A DNA stretch of 64,000 nucleotides, from assembly GCA_965243615.1 (NCBI GenBank), contig CBDEVO010000003.1, positions 4,278,001-4,342,000 of the forward strand, in the 5' to 3' direction. The stretch comes from JAJEEA01 sp965243615. GTDB lineage: Bacteria > Acidobacteriota > Vicinamibacteria > Vicinamibacterales > UBA8438. The notes beneath the pieces are model-generated. The model ran no database searches. It saw only the letters and a program-made list of their open reading frames with translations, and was not told the DNA's origin. Positions 40,844 through 49,206 of this stretch are shown here, piece by piece. The translations under genes were made by a program, and so were the position numbers. How positions within the stretch are numbered: the stretch's first letter is position 1; every line of letters starts with the position of its first letter.

Positions 40844-42442
40844 TCACGCACCGGCCTGCGGAACCCGGCACTCGGAATCGGCTGCCCCTTGCTTTTCGCC
40901 CGCCGCGGCCGCCGTCACCGCAGGCCCGCAGCCCAGCTCCGTCTCCCGGATGTGATCGGCCGCGCGGAGGGCCTGGGCGACGATGGTCAGGCCCGGGTTG
41001 ACGGCCGACGACGACGGAAAGAACGACGCGTCGACGACGAAGAGGTTCTCCACGTCGTGCGAGCGGCACCAGGGATCGAGCACGGACCGCCGCGGGTCGG
41101 TCCCGAAGCACAGTGTGCCGCACTGGTGGGTCGTGTTGTGGATCGACCGCGGATGGACGTAGACGATGCCCAGTCCGAGCCGGCGCAGCATCCGCCGGAC
41201 CTCGCGGACGAGCCGTTCGTGGGCCCGGACGTTGTTCGGCCGGTAGGAGAGCCGGATGCGCCCGCCGGCGTCGACCGTCACCCGGTTGTCGGGCCGGGGC
41301 AGGTCCTCGGTCATCGCCAGCCAGTCCAGCCCCCGCGCCACCCAGTAGTCGAAGAACCCCAGCGGCATCCACGGCGCCGCGGTCCGGGCCATGACCCCGT
41401 GGGTCCGCCCCTGGGACTGGATCTGCCCGAGCGGATGGCCGCCGTCGGGCCCCCGCAGGTAGAAGTCGTTGATCGCCACCGTCTTCTGGAACACGGTGTG
41501 GTTGCGGCGGAACGGATGGAACCCCGCCATCATCGTCGCGAGGTGCGCCATGTAGCGCCGCCCCACGAGGCCCGAAGAGTTCGAGAGGCCGCGCGGGTGC
41601 TTCCGGTTGGCCGACTGCAGCAGCAACGCCGCCGAGTTGACCGCCCCGCACGACAGGACGACGAGGGACGCCTCGACGCGGCGCCGCTCGCCGGCGTGGT
41701 CGACCTCCACCGCCTCGACCCGGCGGCCGCCGGGGTCCGTCAGCAGGCGCCGGGCCCGGGCGTCGGTCCACAGGGTGACGTTGTCGCGCGCGGCGGCGGG
41801 ACGCACGCAGCAGACGTCGGCGTCGCTCTTCGCGTCGCGGTGGCACGGGAACGAGTTGCACGTGTTGCACAGGATGCAGCGTCCCGGCTCCCCGGGCCCC
41901 CGGAGTCCCAACGGCAGGGGCGAGGGGTGCAGCCCCTGCTCGCGGATCCGGTCCACGTACTGCGCCACCTGCTCCGCGTGGGGAACCGCGGCGTGCGGGA
42001 AGGGGGTCCGCGGCGCCTCGGTCGGATCCGCGCCGGCGGTCCCGTGCACCTCGTACAGGCGCTCCGCCCGCTGGTAGTACGGCTCGAGCGTGTCGTAGTC
42101 GACCGGCCATTCCGGCGAGACCCCGTCGACGTGCTCCAGCTCGCCGAAGTCCTCGCGCCGCATCCGGAAGAGGACGCTGCCCCAGAACTTGGTGTTGCCC
42201 CCGACGCAGTAGTGCATGTAGGGGCGGAAGGGCCTGCCCCTGCCGTCCAGCCAGCGCTCCGTCGTCTGGTAGCGCCGGTGCTTCCAGACCGCGGCGGGGT
42301 CCCGGTTCTCGGGCTCCAGGGGCACGAAGCGGCCCCGCTCCAGCAGCAGGATGCGCGCCGGGGCATCGGCCAGGGCGCGGGCCACGGTACCGCCTCCGGC
42401 GCCGGTCCCGATGATGACGATGTCGTAGCGCTCGCTCTGCAT
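40844..42442 (-). CDS. GMC-family FAD-dependent oxidoreductase
   Basis: The 532-residue flavoprotein oxidises alcohol groups, often of sugars. It has the dinucleotide fold DIVIIGTGAGGGTVARAL at the N-terminus, a ferredoxin-like Cys cluster region CILCNTCNSFPCHRDAKSDA, and the C-terminal GMC motif with NTTHQCGT and VDASFFPSSSAVNPGLTIVA. The Cys-rich segment is typical of bacterial GMC dehydrogenases that pass electrons onward rather than to oxygen. It is followed by the VOC gene and preceded, 6 bp upstream, by a Gfo/Idh/MocA gene; the three are likely one operon. Confidence 0.9.
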   Translation of the reverse strand: MQSERYDIVIIGTGAGGGTVARALADAPARILLLERGRFVPLEPENRDPAAVWKHRRYQTTERWLDGRGRPFRPYMHYCVGGNTKFWGSVLFRMRREDFGELEHVDGVSPEWPVDYDTLEPYYQRAERLYEVHGTAGADPTEAPRTPFPHAAVPHAEQVAQYVDRIREQGLHPSPLPLGLRGPGEPGRCILCNTCNSFPCHRDAKSDADVCCVRPAAARDNVTLWTDARARRLLTDPGGRRVEAVEVDHAGERRRVEASLVVLSCGAVNSAALLLQSANRKHPRGLSNSSGLVGRRYMAHLATMMAGFHPFRRNHTVFQKTVAINDFYLRGPDGGHPLGQIQSQGRTHGVMARTAAPWMPLGFFDYWVARGLDWLAMTEDLPRPDNRVTVDAGGRIRLSYRPNNVRAHERLVREVRRMLRRLGLGIVYVHPRSIHNTTHQCGTLCFGTDPRRSVLDPWCRSHDVENLFVVDASFFPSSSAVNPGLTIVAQALRAADHIRETELGCGPAVTAAAAGEKQGAADSECRVPQAGA

Positions 42443-42448
42443 CGCGGT

Positions 42449-43459
42449 TCAGACCGCCGGCCCGCGGACCGCCGAGGAGGATGCCGTGGCCGTGTCGGCC
42501 GCGTAGATCTGGTCCATGATCCGCTGGTCGTCCATGGCCGTCTCCAGGTTCATCTCGGGCGGCCGCCCGGATCGAACGGCGCCCGCGAAGTCGCGGTACA
42601 TCGCCTGGTAGCCGCGTATGTCCCGAAACCCGGGGAACAGGAGCCGCGGCAGGCCGCGGCCCCGAACCAGCACGAAGCCCCCGTTGGACTCGAACGTGAT
42701 GACGCCGTCCCGCCCATAGAGCTTCGACAGCCGGACCCCGCGCAGCAGCGAGGGGACCTCGCGCGAGTAGAACAGGGCGCCGGCGGCGCCGTTCGCGTAC
42801 CGGAACGCGGCCAGCATGCTCTTCGACCGGCGGTCCGGGCCCTGTCCTGAAGGGGGCGGCGCGAACCCCGTCGCGGCGGTGATGCTCGGTCCCAGGCTGT
42901 TGGCGAGGTGCAGCCAGTGGATGCCCTCCTCGAAGAAGGCGTCGCCGCCCGCCATCCCTTCGTCGTTGCGCCAGTCGTCTGCGGCCTTCAGCCGGTGGAC
43001 CACCGTCGTGAACTGGGCGAGCACCAGATCACCGATGACCCCTCGGGCGAGGAGACCCCGCAGGCAGGCGGCCAACGGCTTGTAGTGATCGTTCTCGCCG
43101 ACGAGGACCACCCGGCCGGCGCGGTCGCGCGCTTCCCGCACCCGTCGGTAGTCCGCCATGCATGGGAAGGCCGGCTTCTCGACGAGCACGTGCTTGCCGG
43201 CCGCCAGCGCCTGCAGCGCGAGATCCAGATGGAACCGCGGGGGCACCGCGACCACCACCGCGTCCACGCCCGGGTCCTCGATCGCCGCCGCGTAGCTGTC
43301 GTAGCTGCCCGCCCCGCGGTAGCGGCGGCGGTACGCCTCGGCCTTCGCCCGATCACGGCTCGCGTAGCTGCACGTGAACGTCCCCCGCAACCGCTGCAGG
43401 TGGCGGCTGTGCACCCCGGTGATGAACCCGCATCCAAGAAACGCAAGCTGCACCGGCAT
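42449..43459 (-). CDS. Gfo/Idh/MocA-family oxidoreductase
   Basis: The 336-residue NAD(P)-dependent enzyme has the Rossmann motif LAFLGCGFITGVHSRHL, the catalytic lysine in HVLVEKPAFPCMADY, and EEGIHWLHLANSLGP in place of the usual DxGxH. It should oxidise or reduce a sugar or cyclitol. ATG 43459 has AGGA nine bases upstream; a further in-frame ATG at 43489 would add ten residues. It ends 6 bp before the GMC gene start on the same strand, so the two redox enzymes are coupled. Confidence 0.9.
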   Translation of the reverse strand: MPVQLAFLGCGFITGVHSRHLQRLRGTFTCSYASRDRAKAEAYRRRYRGAGSYDSYAAAIEDPGVDAVVVAVPPRFHLDLALQALAAGKHVLVEKPAFPCMADYRRVREARDRAGRVVLVGENDHYKPLAACLRGLLARGVIGDLVLAQFTTVVHRLKAADDWRNDEGMAGGDAFFEEGIHWLHLANSLGPSITAATGFAPPPSGQGPDRRSKSMLAAFRYANGAAGALFYSREVPSLLRGVRLSKLYGRDGVITFESNGGFVLVRGRGLPRLLFPGFRDIRGYQAMYRDFAGAVRSGRPPEMNLETAMDDQRIMDQIYAADTATASSSAVRGPAV

Positions 43460-43544
43460 GGCGTGCCGTCCTGCCTCCGAATGCGCCATAGCAGCCCGCC
43501 AATCGTCGCGGGGGTCTGCGCGGATTGCGCGATGCCCCCGGCCG

Positions 43545-44528
43545 TCACCCGCGGCGCGAAGCCGACACGGGCTCCTCGGCCGGCGTCTCGAGCACCTCGC
43601 GGATGTAGTAGGTCGGCTTGTCCTGCGACTCGTGGTACGTCCGGACCTGCAGCTCCGCGAGGAGCCCGAGGGTCACGAGCTGCACCCCCGTGAACAGCAG
43701 CAGAATGCCGAACAGCAGCAGGGGCCGGCCGCCGATGTCCTGCCCCCCGAACAGCCGGACGTACGCCAGCCACGCGGTGATCGCGGCCCCCGCCGCCCCC
43801 ATCGCCAGACCGACCAGCCCGAAGATCTGCAGCGGCCGCGTCGAGTAGCTCAGCAGGAACTTCACGGTGACGAGGTCCAGGATCACGTGCGGCGTGCGCG
43901 ACAGGCCGTACTTCGACCGGCCGTGGCGGCGGGCCCGGTGGTTGACGACGACCTCGGCGATGCGCACCCCCTGCTCGCTCGCGATGGCGGGGATGAACCG
44001 GTGCATCTCGCCGTAGAGGCGCAGCGACTTGACCACGTCGGCCTGGAAGACCTTGAGCGAGCACCCGTAGTCTCGCAGCCGCACCCCGGTCACGCGAGAG
44101 ATCAGCAGGTTGGCGACGGCGGACACGAGCCGCCGGGAGAGCCACGGGTCGCGGCGCCGCTTGCGCCAGCCGCAGACGACGTCGAACCCCTCGTCCAGCT
44201 TGTCGACCATCCGCGGAATCTCGCGGAGATCGTTCTGCAGGTCGCCGTCCGCGGTGGCGATCAGGCGTCCCCGGGCGGCCGCGAAGCCGGCCGAGAACGC
44301 CGCCGTCTGCCCGAAGTTGCGGCGCAGGCGAACGACCCGCAACCGGGAGTCGGACGCCTGCAGATCGGCGAGACGCTCGAAGGTGCCGTCGGTGCTGCCG
44401 TCGTCGACGAAGACCATCTCGTAGGTTCGCCCCCAGGCGTCGAGCGTCTCCGTCAGCTCCCGGTGGAGCTCGTCGACGTTCGGAGCCTCGTCCAGGAGGG
44501 GAATGACGACCGACAGCTCTGGATTCAT
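43545..44528 (-). CDS. GT2 glycosyltransferase, polyprenyl-phosphate type (DPM1/ArnC-like)
   Basis: The 327-residue protein begins MNPELSVVIPLLDEAPNVDE, with metal-binding VFVDDGSTDGTFE and ATADGDLQNDLREI in the GT-A domain, and two membrane helices near residues 235-255 and 270-292. Relatives move a sugar from a nucleotide to undecaprenyl phosphate for lipid A, O-antigen or protein modification. No ribosome-binding site is obvious before ATG 44528. The acidic C-terminal tail is not conserved. Confidence 0.92.
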   Translation of the reverse strand: MNPELSVVIPLLDEAPNVDELHRELTETLDAWGRTYEMVFVDDGSTDGTFERLADLQASDSRLRVVRLRRNFGQTAAFSAGFAAARGRLIATADGDLQNDLREIPRMVDKLDEGFDVVCGWRKRRRDPWLSRRLVSAVANLLISRVTGVRLRDYGCSLKVFQADVVKSLRLYGEMHRFIPAIASEQGVRIAEVVVNHRARRHGRSKYGLSRTPHVILDLVTVKFLLSYSTRPLQIFGLVGLAMGAAGAAITAWLAYVRLFGGQDIGGRPLLLFGILLLFTGVQLVTLGLLAELQVRTYHESQDKPTYYIREVLETPAEEPVSASRRG

Positions 44529-44698
44529 CAATCGGAGGGTGGAGACGCGGTACGGCGGGATTATAAGCCGGACGCGGCGGCGCCGGACGCGTTGACGGCG
44601 CGAGGCGGGGGCGGCGCCGGAGCCCTGGGCTCGGGAGGCCGGACTCCGGCGGTCCGCCGGGAGCGGTTCTGCCCGCCGCCGACCCCGACGCCGGCCGG

Positions 44699-45406
44699 TC
44701 AGAACCCGACGTTGAACGTGAATGCGGTGGTCATTCCCCCCAGATCGATCCGCTCGGCGAGGAAGCCCTGGTCGGTGGCGAGCACGCCCTGGGCGTCCTG
44801 GTAGCGGAACTCGATCCCCGCCGCGTAGCGACGTCCCCCGAACCGCAACCCCGCGAGATAGACGCGACCGACGTCGCTGCCGTTCGCCGTGTACTGGCCC
44901 CAGAAGACGGGCGCGTCCTCGTGGCCGGAGTCGATGAACTCGCCGACCTCGCTGTAGCGCCAGTTGAAGAGGCCCACGCCGGCGCCCGCGTAGGGCTGCA
45001 CCACCGTCCGCCGCCCGAAGGGGAAGAAGCGGGCGGTTGCGGTGACCGGCGCCACCCGCAGCGTGAAGTCCTGCTCGATCTCGGTCCCGTCGATGTTGTA
45101 CCACTGGTCGTAGACGCTGAACGCCGTCCGCCGGTACCAGCCGGCCCCGACCCCCACCTCCAGATAGTCTCCGACCCCGAGGAGCCACTCGGCGCCGACG
45201 CTGGCGCCGTTCAGATCGTCCGGGAAGAAGTAGAAGTCCTGCAGGTTCGCGAGCAGCACGTCGTCGGCGATGCGCGTGTCCGCCCCCCGAACCGTGAAGC
45301 GCCCCAGGTTCAGGCTCAGCCAACTGTCCTGCGCCAGGAGCGGCGCGGGCCACGCGATGGCCAGAAGCGCCGCCAGCGACATCCTCCGCATCGACTTCAT
45401 GGACAT
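44699..45406 (-). CDS. Outer-membrane beta-barrel protein
   Basis: The 235-residue protein has a signal peptide (about 1-25, ending PAPLLAQ) and amphipathic strands through to TTAFTFNVGF, whose terminal Phe is the Bam recognition signature. The size suits an 8-stranded barrel like OmpW/OmpA-type porins. GAGGAGG five bases before ATG 45406 is a strong ribosome-binding site. The specific family is not recognised. It stands alone after a 303-bp gap. Confidence 0.75.
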   Translation of the reverse strand: MSMKSMRRMSLAALLAIAWPAPLLAQDSWLSLNLGRFTVRGADTRIADDVLLANLQDFYFFPDDLNGASVGAEWLLGVGDYLEVGVGAGWYRRTAFSVYDQWYNIDGTEIEQDFTLRVAPVTATARFFPFGRRTVVQPYAGAGVGLFNWRYSEVGEFIDSGHEDAPVFWGQYTANGSDVGRVYLAGLRFGGRRYAAGIEFRYQDAQGVLATDQGFLAERIDLGGMTTAFTFNVGF

Positions 45407-45709
45407 TCCGTCCTCCTCACGGGCCTTCCGCCGGCCTGCCCACGCCTTGGCGCCGCGACCGGCCTCTCATGACCCGATATCGGAGTGAGCAACAGCCGTG
45501 CCAAGATGAAGTTCTTCCACAACTCATTTCTTCTCAATAGCTTGCAGGATTCCAGTCGAAATCGTCGGTGTCCATTCCGGATCGCAGGGCGTCCGTTCCG
45601 GAGCACTCCGCGGAAGCGCGCCGGCGACGACGCCTGCACGGGATCGATCCGGAAGCCGCGCAGCGGCCCCATCGGTCCGACCCGCCGCCGCGGACGGCCA
45701 CCGGCCCGG
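45407..45709. other. Upstream region of the barrel protein gene
   Basis: This 303-bp gap separates the Nudix gene stop from the barrel gene start, both on the minus strand. The part at 45475-45560 is clearly richer in A+T than the surroundings and probably holds the promoter of the barrel gene; no consensus -35/-10 pair with correct spacing is seen. No gene is supported here. Confidence 0.4.
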
Positions 45710-46210
45710 TTACGCCGGAACGACGTCGAGCGTGTAGTCGAGCATTCGTTCGCCGTCGAAGATCCAGCGGCCCGCGAAGCGGCGACCCCCGACGATCAGC
45801 GGCAGCCAGTGGCGGTCGTCCTCCCACATCTCGTCGAAGGGGATCGCGCCGACGTCGAACCAGAGGGGCGCCGCCTCGTCGGTCTCCACCGGCTCGCCGT
45901 CGATGTCCGCCGCGCGATACACGCGGACGAACGTCGAGTAGCCGTCGACGAACTGGAAGCAGTGCTCGCCGAGACGGACGAGGCGGAGCGGGGTCACCCC
46001 GAGCTCCTCGCGCATCTCCCGGACGGCGCAGTCGTCGAAGGACTCCCCCGGCTCGCGCCGGCCGCCGGGGCCGTTGATCTTGCCGGCCCCGAGCCCGCGC
46101 TTCTTGCGGATCAGCAGGATGCGCCCGCCCCTGACCACGAACACGAGGGTCGCGGGATCGACGGCCCGCCACGACGTCCAGTCGATCTCCCGCACGCGCC
46201 GCGCCGTCAT
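45710..46210 (-). CDS. Nudix hydrolase (MutT-like)
   Basis: The 166-residue protein has a Nudix box GRREPGESFDDCAVREMREE followed by LGV, fitting GX5EX7REUXEEXGU. It probably hydrolyses a nucleoside diphosphate derivative, perhaps an oxidised purine triphosphate; the C-terminal WFDVGAIPFDEMWEDDRHWL is like MTH1-type 8-oxo-dGTPases. ATG 46210 overlaps the suhB stop by 4 bp (ATGA), so translation is coupled. Confidence 0.9.
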   Translation of the reverse strand: MTARRVREIDWTSWRAVDPATLVFVVRGGRILLIRKKRGLGAGKINGPGGRREPGESFDDCAVREMREELGVTPLRLVRLGEHCFQFVDGYSTFVRVYRAADIDGEPVETDEAAPLWFDVGAIPFDEMWEDDRHWLPLIVGGRRFAGRWIFDGERMLDYTLDVVPA

Positions 46211-47034
46211 CCCGCCGCCTCCTGCCCGACGTCGGGGGATCCGGACGATCGACTCGCGATGATCCGGAGCATCTCGTCGTGAATCCGCCGGTTCGAGGCG
46301 ACGATCTCGTCGCCGTGGGTGTCGAACGCGCCGCCGTCGAAACGCGACAGCCGCCCCCCCGCCTCCTCGACCACGAGGCTCGCCGCCGACATGTCCCAGG
46401 GGTGCAGGCGCTGCTCCCAGAAGCCGTCGAACCGCCCCGCCGCGAGGTAGCAGAGGTCGAGGGCGGCGGAGCCGAGCCGCCGCACCGCCCGCGCCCTCGC
46501 GACGAACGCGCCGAAGAGCCCGACCAGGTCGTCCACGTTGGCGTGCACGTCGTAGGGGAACCCCGTGCAGAGCATCGCGTCGAGCACTGAACCGGTGTCG
46601 GACACCCGCAGGGGGGCGTCGTTCAGCCACGCCCCGGCGCCCCTTTCGGCGGTGAAGAGCTCCCGGCGCGTGGGGTCGTAGACCGCCGCCACGACCGGCC
46701 GCCGGTCCACCTCCAGGGCCAGGCAGGAGCAGAAGATGGGCAGGCCGTGCGCGAAGTTGACGGTGCCGTCGAGCGGATCGAAGACCCACTGGTGGCGGGC
46801 GGCGGTCCGCCCGGGGTCGTTCCCGAGCTCCTCGGCCAGCACCTCGTGTTCCGGAAAGCGCTCCGCGATGACGGCGCGGCCCATCCGCTCGACCTCGAGG
46901 TCGATGGCGGTGACGAGGTCGATCGCACCCTTCTTGCGGACGTGAAGATTGCCGCCGAGACGGTCGAGCTGGATCTCGCCGGCGCGCCGCACGATCTCGA
47001 CGGCGGTGGCCAGCCACGTGGAAGGGTGCGCCAT
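46207..47034 (-). CDS. suhB: Inositol monophosphatase family protein (SuhB-like)
   Basis: The 275-residue Mg-dependent phosphatase has the three metal-binding motifs: LAEELGND region Glu, WVFDPLDGTVNFAHGLP, and PWDMSAASLVVEEAGG. Members act on inositol-1-phosphate, and SuhB also aids rRNA antitermination. Start ATG 47034 gives a normal length. It lies upstream of, and overlaps, the Nudix gene. Confidence 0.92.
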   Translation of the reverse strand: MAHPSTWLATAVEIVRRAGEIQLDRLGGNLHVRKKGAIDLVTAIDLEVERMGRAVIAERFPEHEVLAEELGNDPGRTAARHQWVFDPLDGTVNFAHGLPIFCSCLALEVDRRPVVAAVYDPTRRELFTAERGAGAWLNDAPLRVSDTGSVLDAMLCTGFPYDVHANVDDLVGLFGAFVARARAVRRLGSAALDLCYLAAGRFDGFWEQRLHPWDMSAASLVVEEAGGRLSRFDGGAFDTHGDEIVASNRRIHDEMLRIIASRSSGSPDVGQEAAG

Positions 47035-47092
47035 GTCGTCAGGGAACAGGTGATCCGGAACTCCGCTCCGCGCCGCGCCACCGCGCGGAGTC

Positions 47093-47548
47093 CTAGGGGA
47101 CCGATTCCTGGGAAACCGCCTGAAGGGTCTTCACCATCACCACCTCCATGCCCCCCTCCGGCGCCCGCGCGATGCGAACGTCGTCCATGAGGCTGCGCAT
47201 GAAGAAGATGCCCCGCCCGCTCGACTTCAGCAGGTTCTCGGGAGCCAGCGGATCACCAATCTCGACCGGGTCGAAGCCGTCGCCCTGGTCGACGACCCGC
47301 ACCGTCAGTCGCTTCGGGTCGGACGGGGGCGCCAGTCCGAACTCGACGGTGACGAGCTTGTCCTCGATGTCCCGGTTCCCGTGCTTGATGGCGTTGATGA
47401 CGGATTCGCGGACCGCCACCCCGATCCAGTGAATCGAGTCACCGTCGAAACCGACGATCTTCCCCAGCTCGTCGCTGACGACCTGGACGAAGTCCAGCAT
47501 GTCGAAGTGACTGCGGAACGTCAGACGAACGACAGGGTCGCTGGTCAT
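47093..47548 (-). CDS. Anti-sigma-factor-type ATP-binding serine kinase (RsbW/SpoIIAB-like)
   Basis: The 151-residue single-domain GHKL kinase has an N box RESVINAIKHGN, G1 VVDQGDGFDP and G2 SSGRGIFFMRSLMDD. Such proteins bind and inhibit sigma factors or phosphorylate antagonist (STAS) proteins in partner-switching. No STAS antagonist or sigma factor gene is adjacent. It lies 58 bp upstream of suhB on the same strand and is divergent from aroA. Confidence 0.88.
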   Translation of the reverse strand: MTSDPVVRLTFRSHFDMLDFVQVVSDELGKIVGFDGDSIHWIGVAVRESVINAIKHGNRDIEDKLVTVEFGLAPPSDPKRLTVRVVDQGDGFDPVEIGDPLAPENLLKSSGRGIFFMRSLMDDVRIARAPEGGMEVVMVKTLQAVSQESVP

Positions 47549-47676
47549 GCGGCTGTGTCTCGGTCGGGATGAACGGTTCCCCCCCGGGTTCCTGCGGCGC
47601 GTACCGGGGACGCCGGCTCCGCGGCCCGCGACGGGAAACACCCCGCCCCGGCCCCCCTCCCGGCATCGGGCGCGGC

Positions 47677-47690
47677 TACGCAAATGCGTA
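47677..47690. promoter_or_regulatory. Short palindrome in the aroA divergent region
   Basis: TACGCA-AA-TGCGTA is a 6-bp inverted repeat about 90 bp before aroA and 130 bp before the kinase gene. It may be a binding site for a dimeric regulator. There is no second copy nearby. Confidence 0.25.
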
Positions 47691-47762
47691 ACATACTGTC
47701 GCTCCCCGCTTGGCGCAAGACCGGGACGCAGACCCGCCGAGAACCTCCCGGCCGCGCCCGCC

Positions 47763-47771
47763 TGATATAGT
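47763..47771 (+). promoter_or_regulatory. Putative extended -10 promoter of aroA (leaderless)
   Basis: TGA-TATAGT fits the extended -10 form and ends seven bases before the aroA ATG at 47779. Transcription would start at or next to the A of ATG, so the mRNA would be leaderless; no Shine-Dalgarno is visible before the ATG. Confidence 0.4.
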
Positions 47772-47778
47772 GCTGGCG

Positions 47779-49101
47779 ATGTCGTCCGTCGTCGTGCATC
47801 CCGCCGCCTGCGTCCGTGGCCGCATCCCGGTACCCGGTGACAAGTCGATCTCGCACCGCTACGCGCTGCTCGCGGCGCTGGCGGAGGGCCGGTCGACCAT
47901 CGATGGCTACGCGCCGGGGGTCGACTGCGCCTCCACCCTGGCGTGCCTCCGCACGCTCGGCGTCCGCGTCGAGGGGCCCCGAACAGCCGGCGGGGCGACC
48001 GGCCGGCCGGTCGTGACCATCGACGGCCGCGGCGTCGGCGGCCTCGCAGCGCCGCCGGGACCCCTGGATGCCGGCAACTCCGGCACGACCCTCAGGCTGC
48101 TCTCCGGCGCGCTCGCCGGCCATCGGTTCACCAGCGTCATCACGGGGGACGGCTCGCTCCGCCGCCGGCCGATGCGCCGGATCATCGAGCCCCTCTCGCT
48201 GATGGGAGCGCGGGTGACCGGAGAAGGGGATCGCCCGCCTCTCACCATCGCCGGCTCGCGGCTCGAGGGCGTCGACTACACCCCGCCGGTCCCGAGCGCC
48301 CAGGTCAAGAGCGCGGTGCTCCTGGCCGGGCTCCACGCGTCCGGCGACACCACGGTGAGAGAAACCGCCGCCACCCGGAACCATACGGAGCTGGCTTTCC
48401 CGATGTTCGGGGTCGAGCTGCGCCCGGTCGACGGCGGCGTCACCCTGCGCGGCGGACAGCGCCCGCGGGCGGCCGGGCTGACGGTGCCCGGCGACCTGTC
48501 GTCCGCCGCGTTCTGGGCGACCGCCGCCGCCGCCCTCCCCGGCTCGGACATCACCCTCCAGGACGTGGGGCTCAATCCCACCCGTACCGGCATCCTCGGC
48601 TGGCTCGAACGGGCGGGGGCGGTCGTGGACCTGCTGCGGGTCAACGAGGACACCGGTGAGCGGCAGGGCTCCATCCGGGTGAGCCACGGAGGCAACCGCG
48701 CGCTCGCGGTGGGGCCCGCCGACGTGCCCGGACTCATCGACGAGCTGCCGGTGCTGGCCGCGCTGGCCACGCATGGTGGAGAATTGCACGTGACCGGCGC
48801 CGGCGAGCTGCGGCACAAGGAGAGCGATCGCATCAGCGCGCTGGTCGACGGGCTGCGCGAGCTGGGAGGACACGTCGAGGAGATGGCGGACGGATTCCAC
48901 GTCGCCGGCGCCCGGGCACTTCGGGGCGGCGAGGCCGACGCGGCCGGCGACCACCGGCTCGCGATGGCGTTCGCCGTCGCCGCCCTCGGCGCCCGGCAGC
49001 CGAGCCGAATCCGCAACGCCGAGGCCGTGGACGTGTCCTACCCGGGCTTCTTCGACGTGCTGACGTCCATCTGCGTCCCCAGGCAGCAGTCCGCGCCGTG
49101 A
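47779..49101 (+). CDS. aroA: 3-phosphoshikimate 1-carboxyvinyltransferase (EPSP synthase)
   Basis: This enzyme joins PEP to shikimate-3-phosphate in the shikimate pathway. The 440-residue protein has PGDKSISHRYALLAALAEG near residue 20, LDAGNSGTTLRLLSGAL near 97, and GELRHKESDRISALVDGLRE near 350, all catalytic or substrate-binding motifs. Length is normal. The next gene on the same strand is aroK, two steps from the same pathway, after a 105-bp gap with a hairpin and repeat. The open frame extends to 47710 but homology begins at ATG 47779. Confidence 0.96.
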   Translation: MSSVVVHPAACVRGRIPVPGDKSISHRYALLAALAEGRSTIDGYAPGVDCASTLACLRTLGVRVEGPRTAGGATGRPVVTIDGRGVGGLAAPPGPLDAGNSGTTLRLLSGALAGHRFTSVITGDGSLRRRPMRRIIEPLSLMGARVTGEGDRPPLTIAGSRLEGVDYTPPVPSAQVKSAVLLAGLHASGDTTVRETAATRNHTELAFPMFGVELRPVDGGVTLRGGQRPRAAGLTVPGDLSSAAFWATAAAALPGSDITLQDVGLNPTRTGILGWLERAGAVVDLLRVNEDTGERQGSIRVSHGGNRALAVGPADVPGLIDELPVLAALATHGGELHVTGAGELRHKESDRISALVDGLRELGGHVEEMADGFHVAGARALRGGEADAAGDHRLAMAFAVAALGARQPSRIRNAEAVDVSYPGFFDVLTSICVPRQQSAP

Positions 49102-49119
49102 AACCGAGCGGACTGCTGC
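49083..49119 (+). terminator. 12-bp perfect hairpin enclosing the aroA stop codon
   Basis: GCAGCAGTCCGC (49083-49094) pairs with GCGGACTGCTGC (49108-49119) without mismatch; the 13-nt loop contains the aroA TGA. There is no U tract. It may partly terminate transcription, stabilise the aroA 3' end, or separate aroA from aroK expression. Confidence 0.45.
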
Positions 49120-49130
49120 AGGATTGGCGG

Positions 49131-49162
49131 GGCGCCGAGCGGAGCCGCCGGGCGACGATTGG
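49131..49162. repeat. Copy of the dispersed GC-rich repeat (aroA-aroK gap)
   Basis: GGCGCCGAGCGGAGCC followed by GGGCGACGATTGG is the reverse-complement form of the family found at 861-916 and 24571-24812. It lies between aroA and aroK, so it is again intergenic. Confidence 0.45.
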
Positions 49163-49206
49163 AGGGCGAGCCGCCCCCGGTTCCAGCCCGGATGCGGCGC
49201 CTGCCG

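Noticed and set aside
45397..45672. 91-codon minus-strand frame upstream of the barrel protein
   Set aside because: No family motif, Arg/Pro-rich composition and overlap with the barrel gene start; more likely promoter region.
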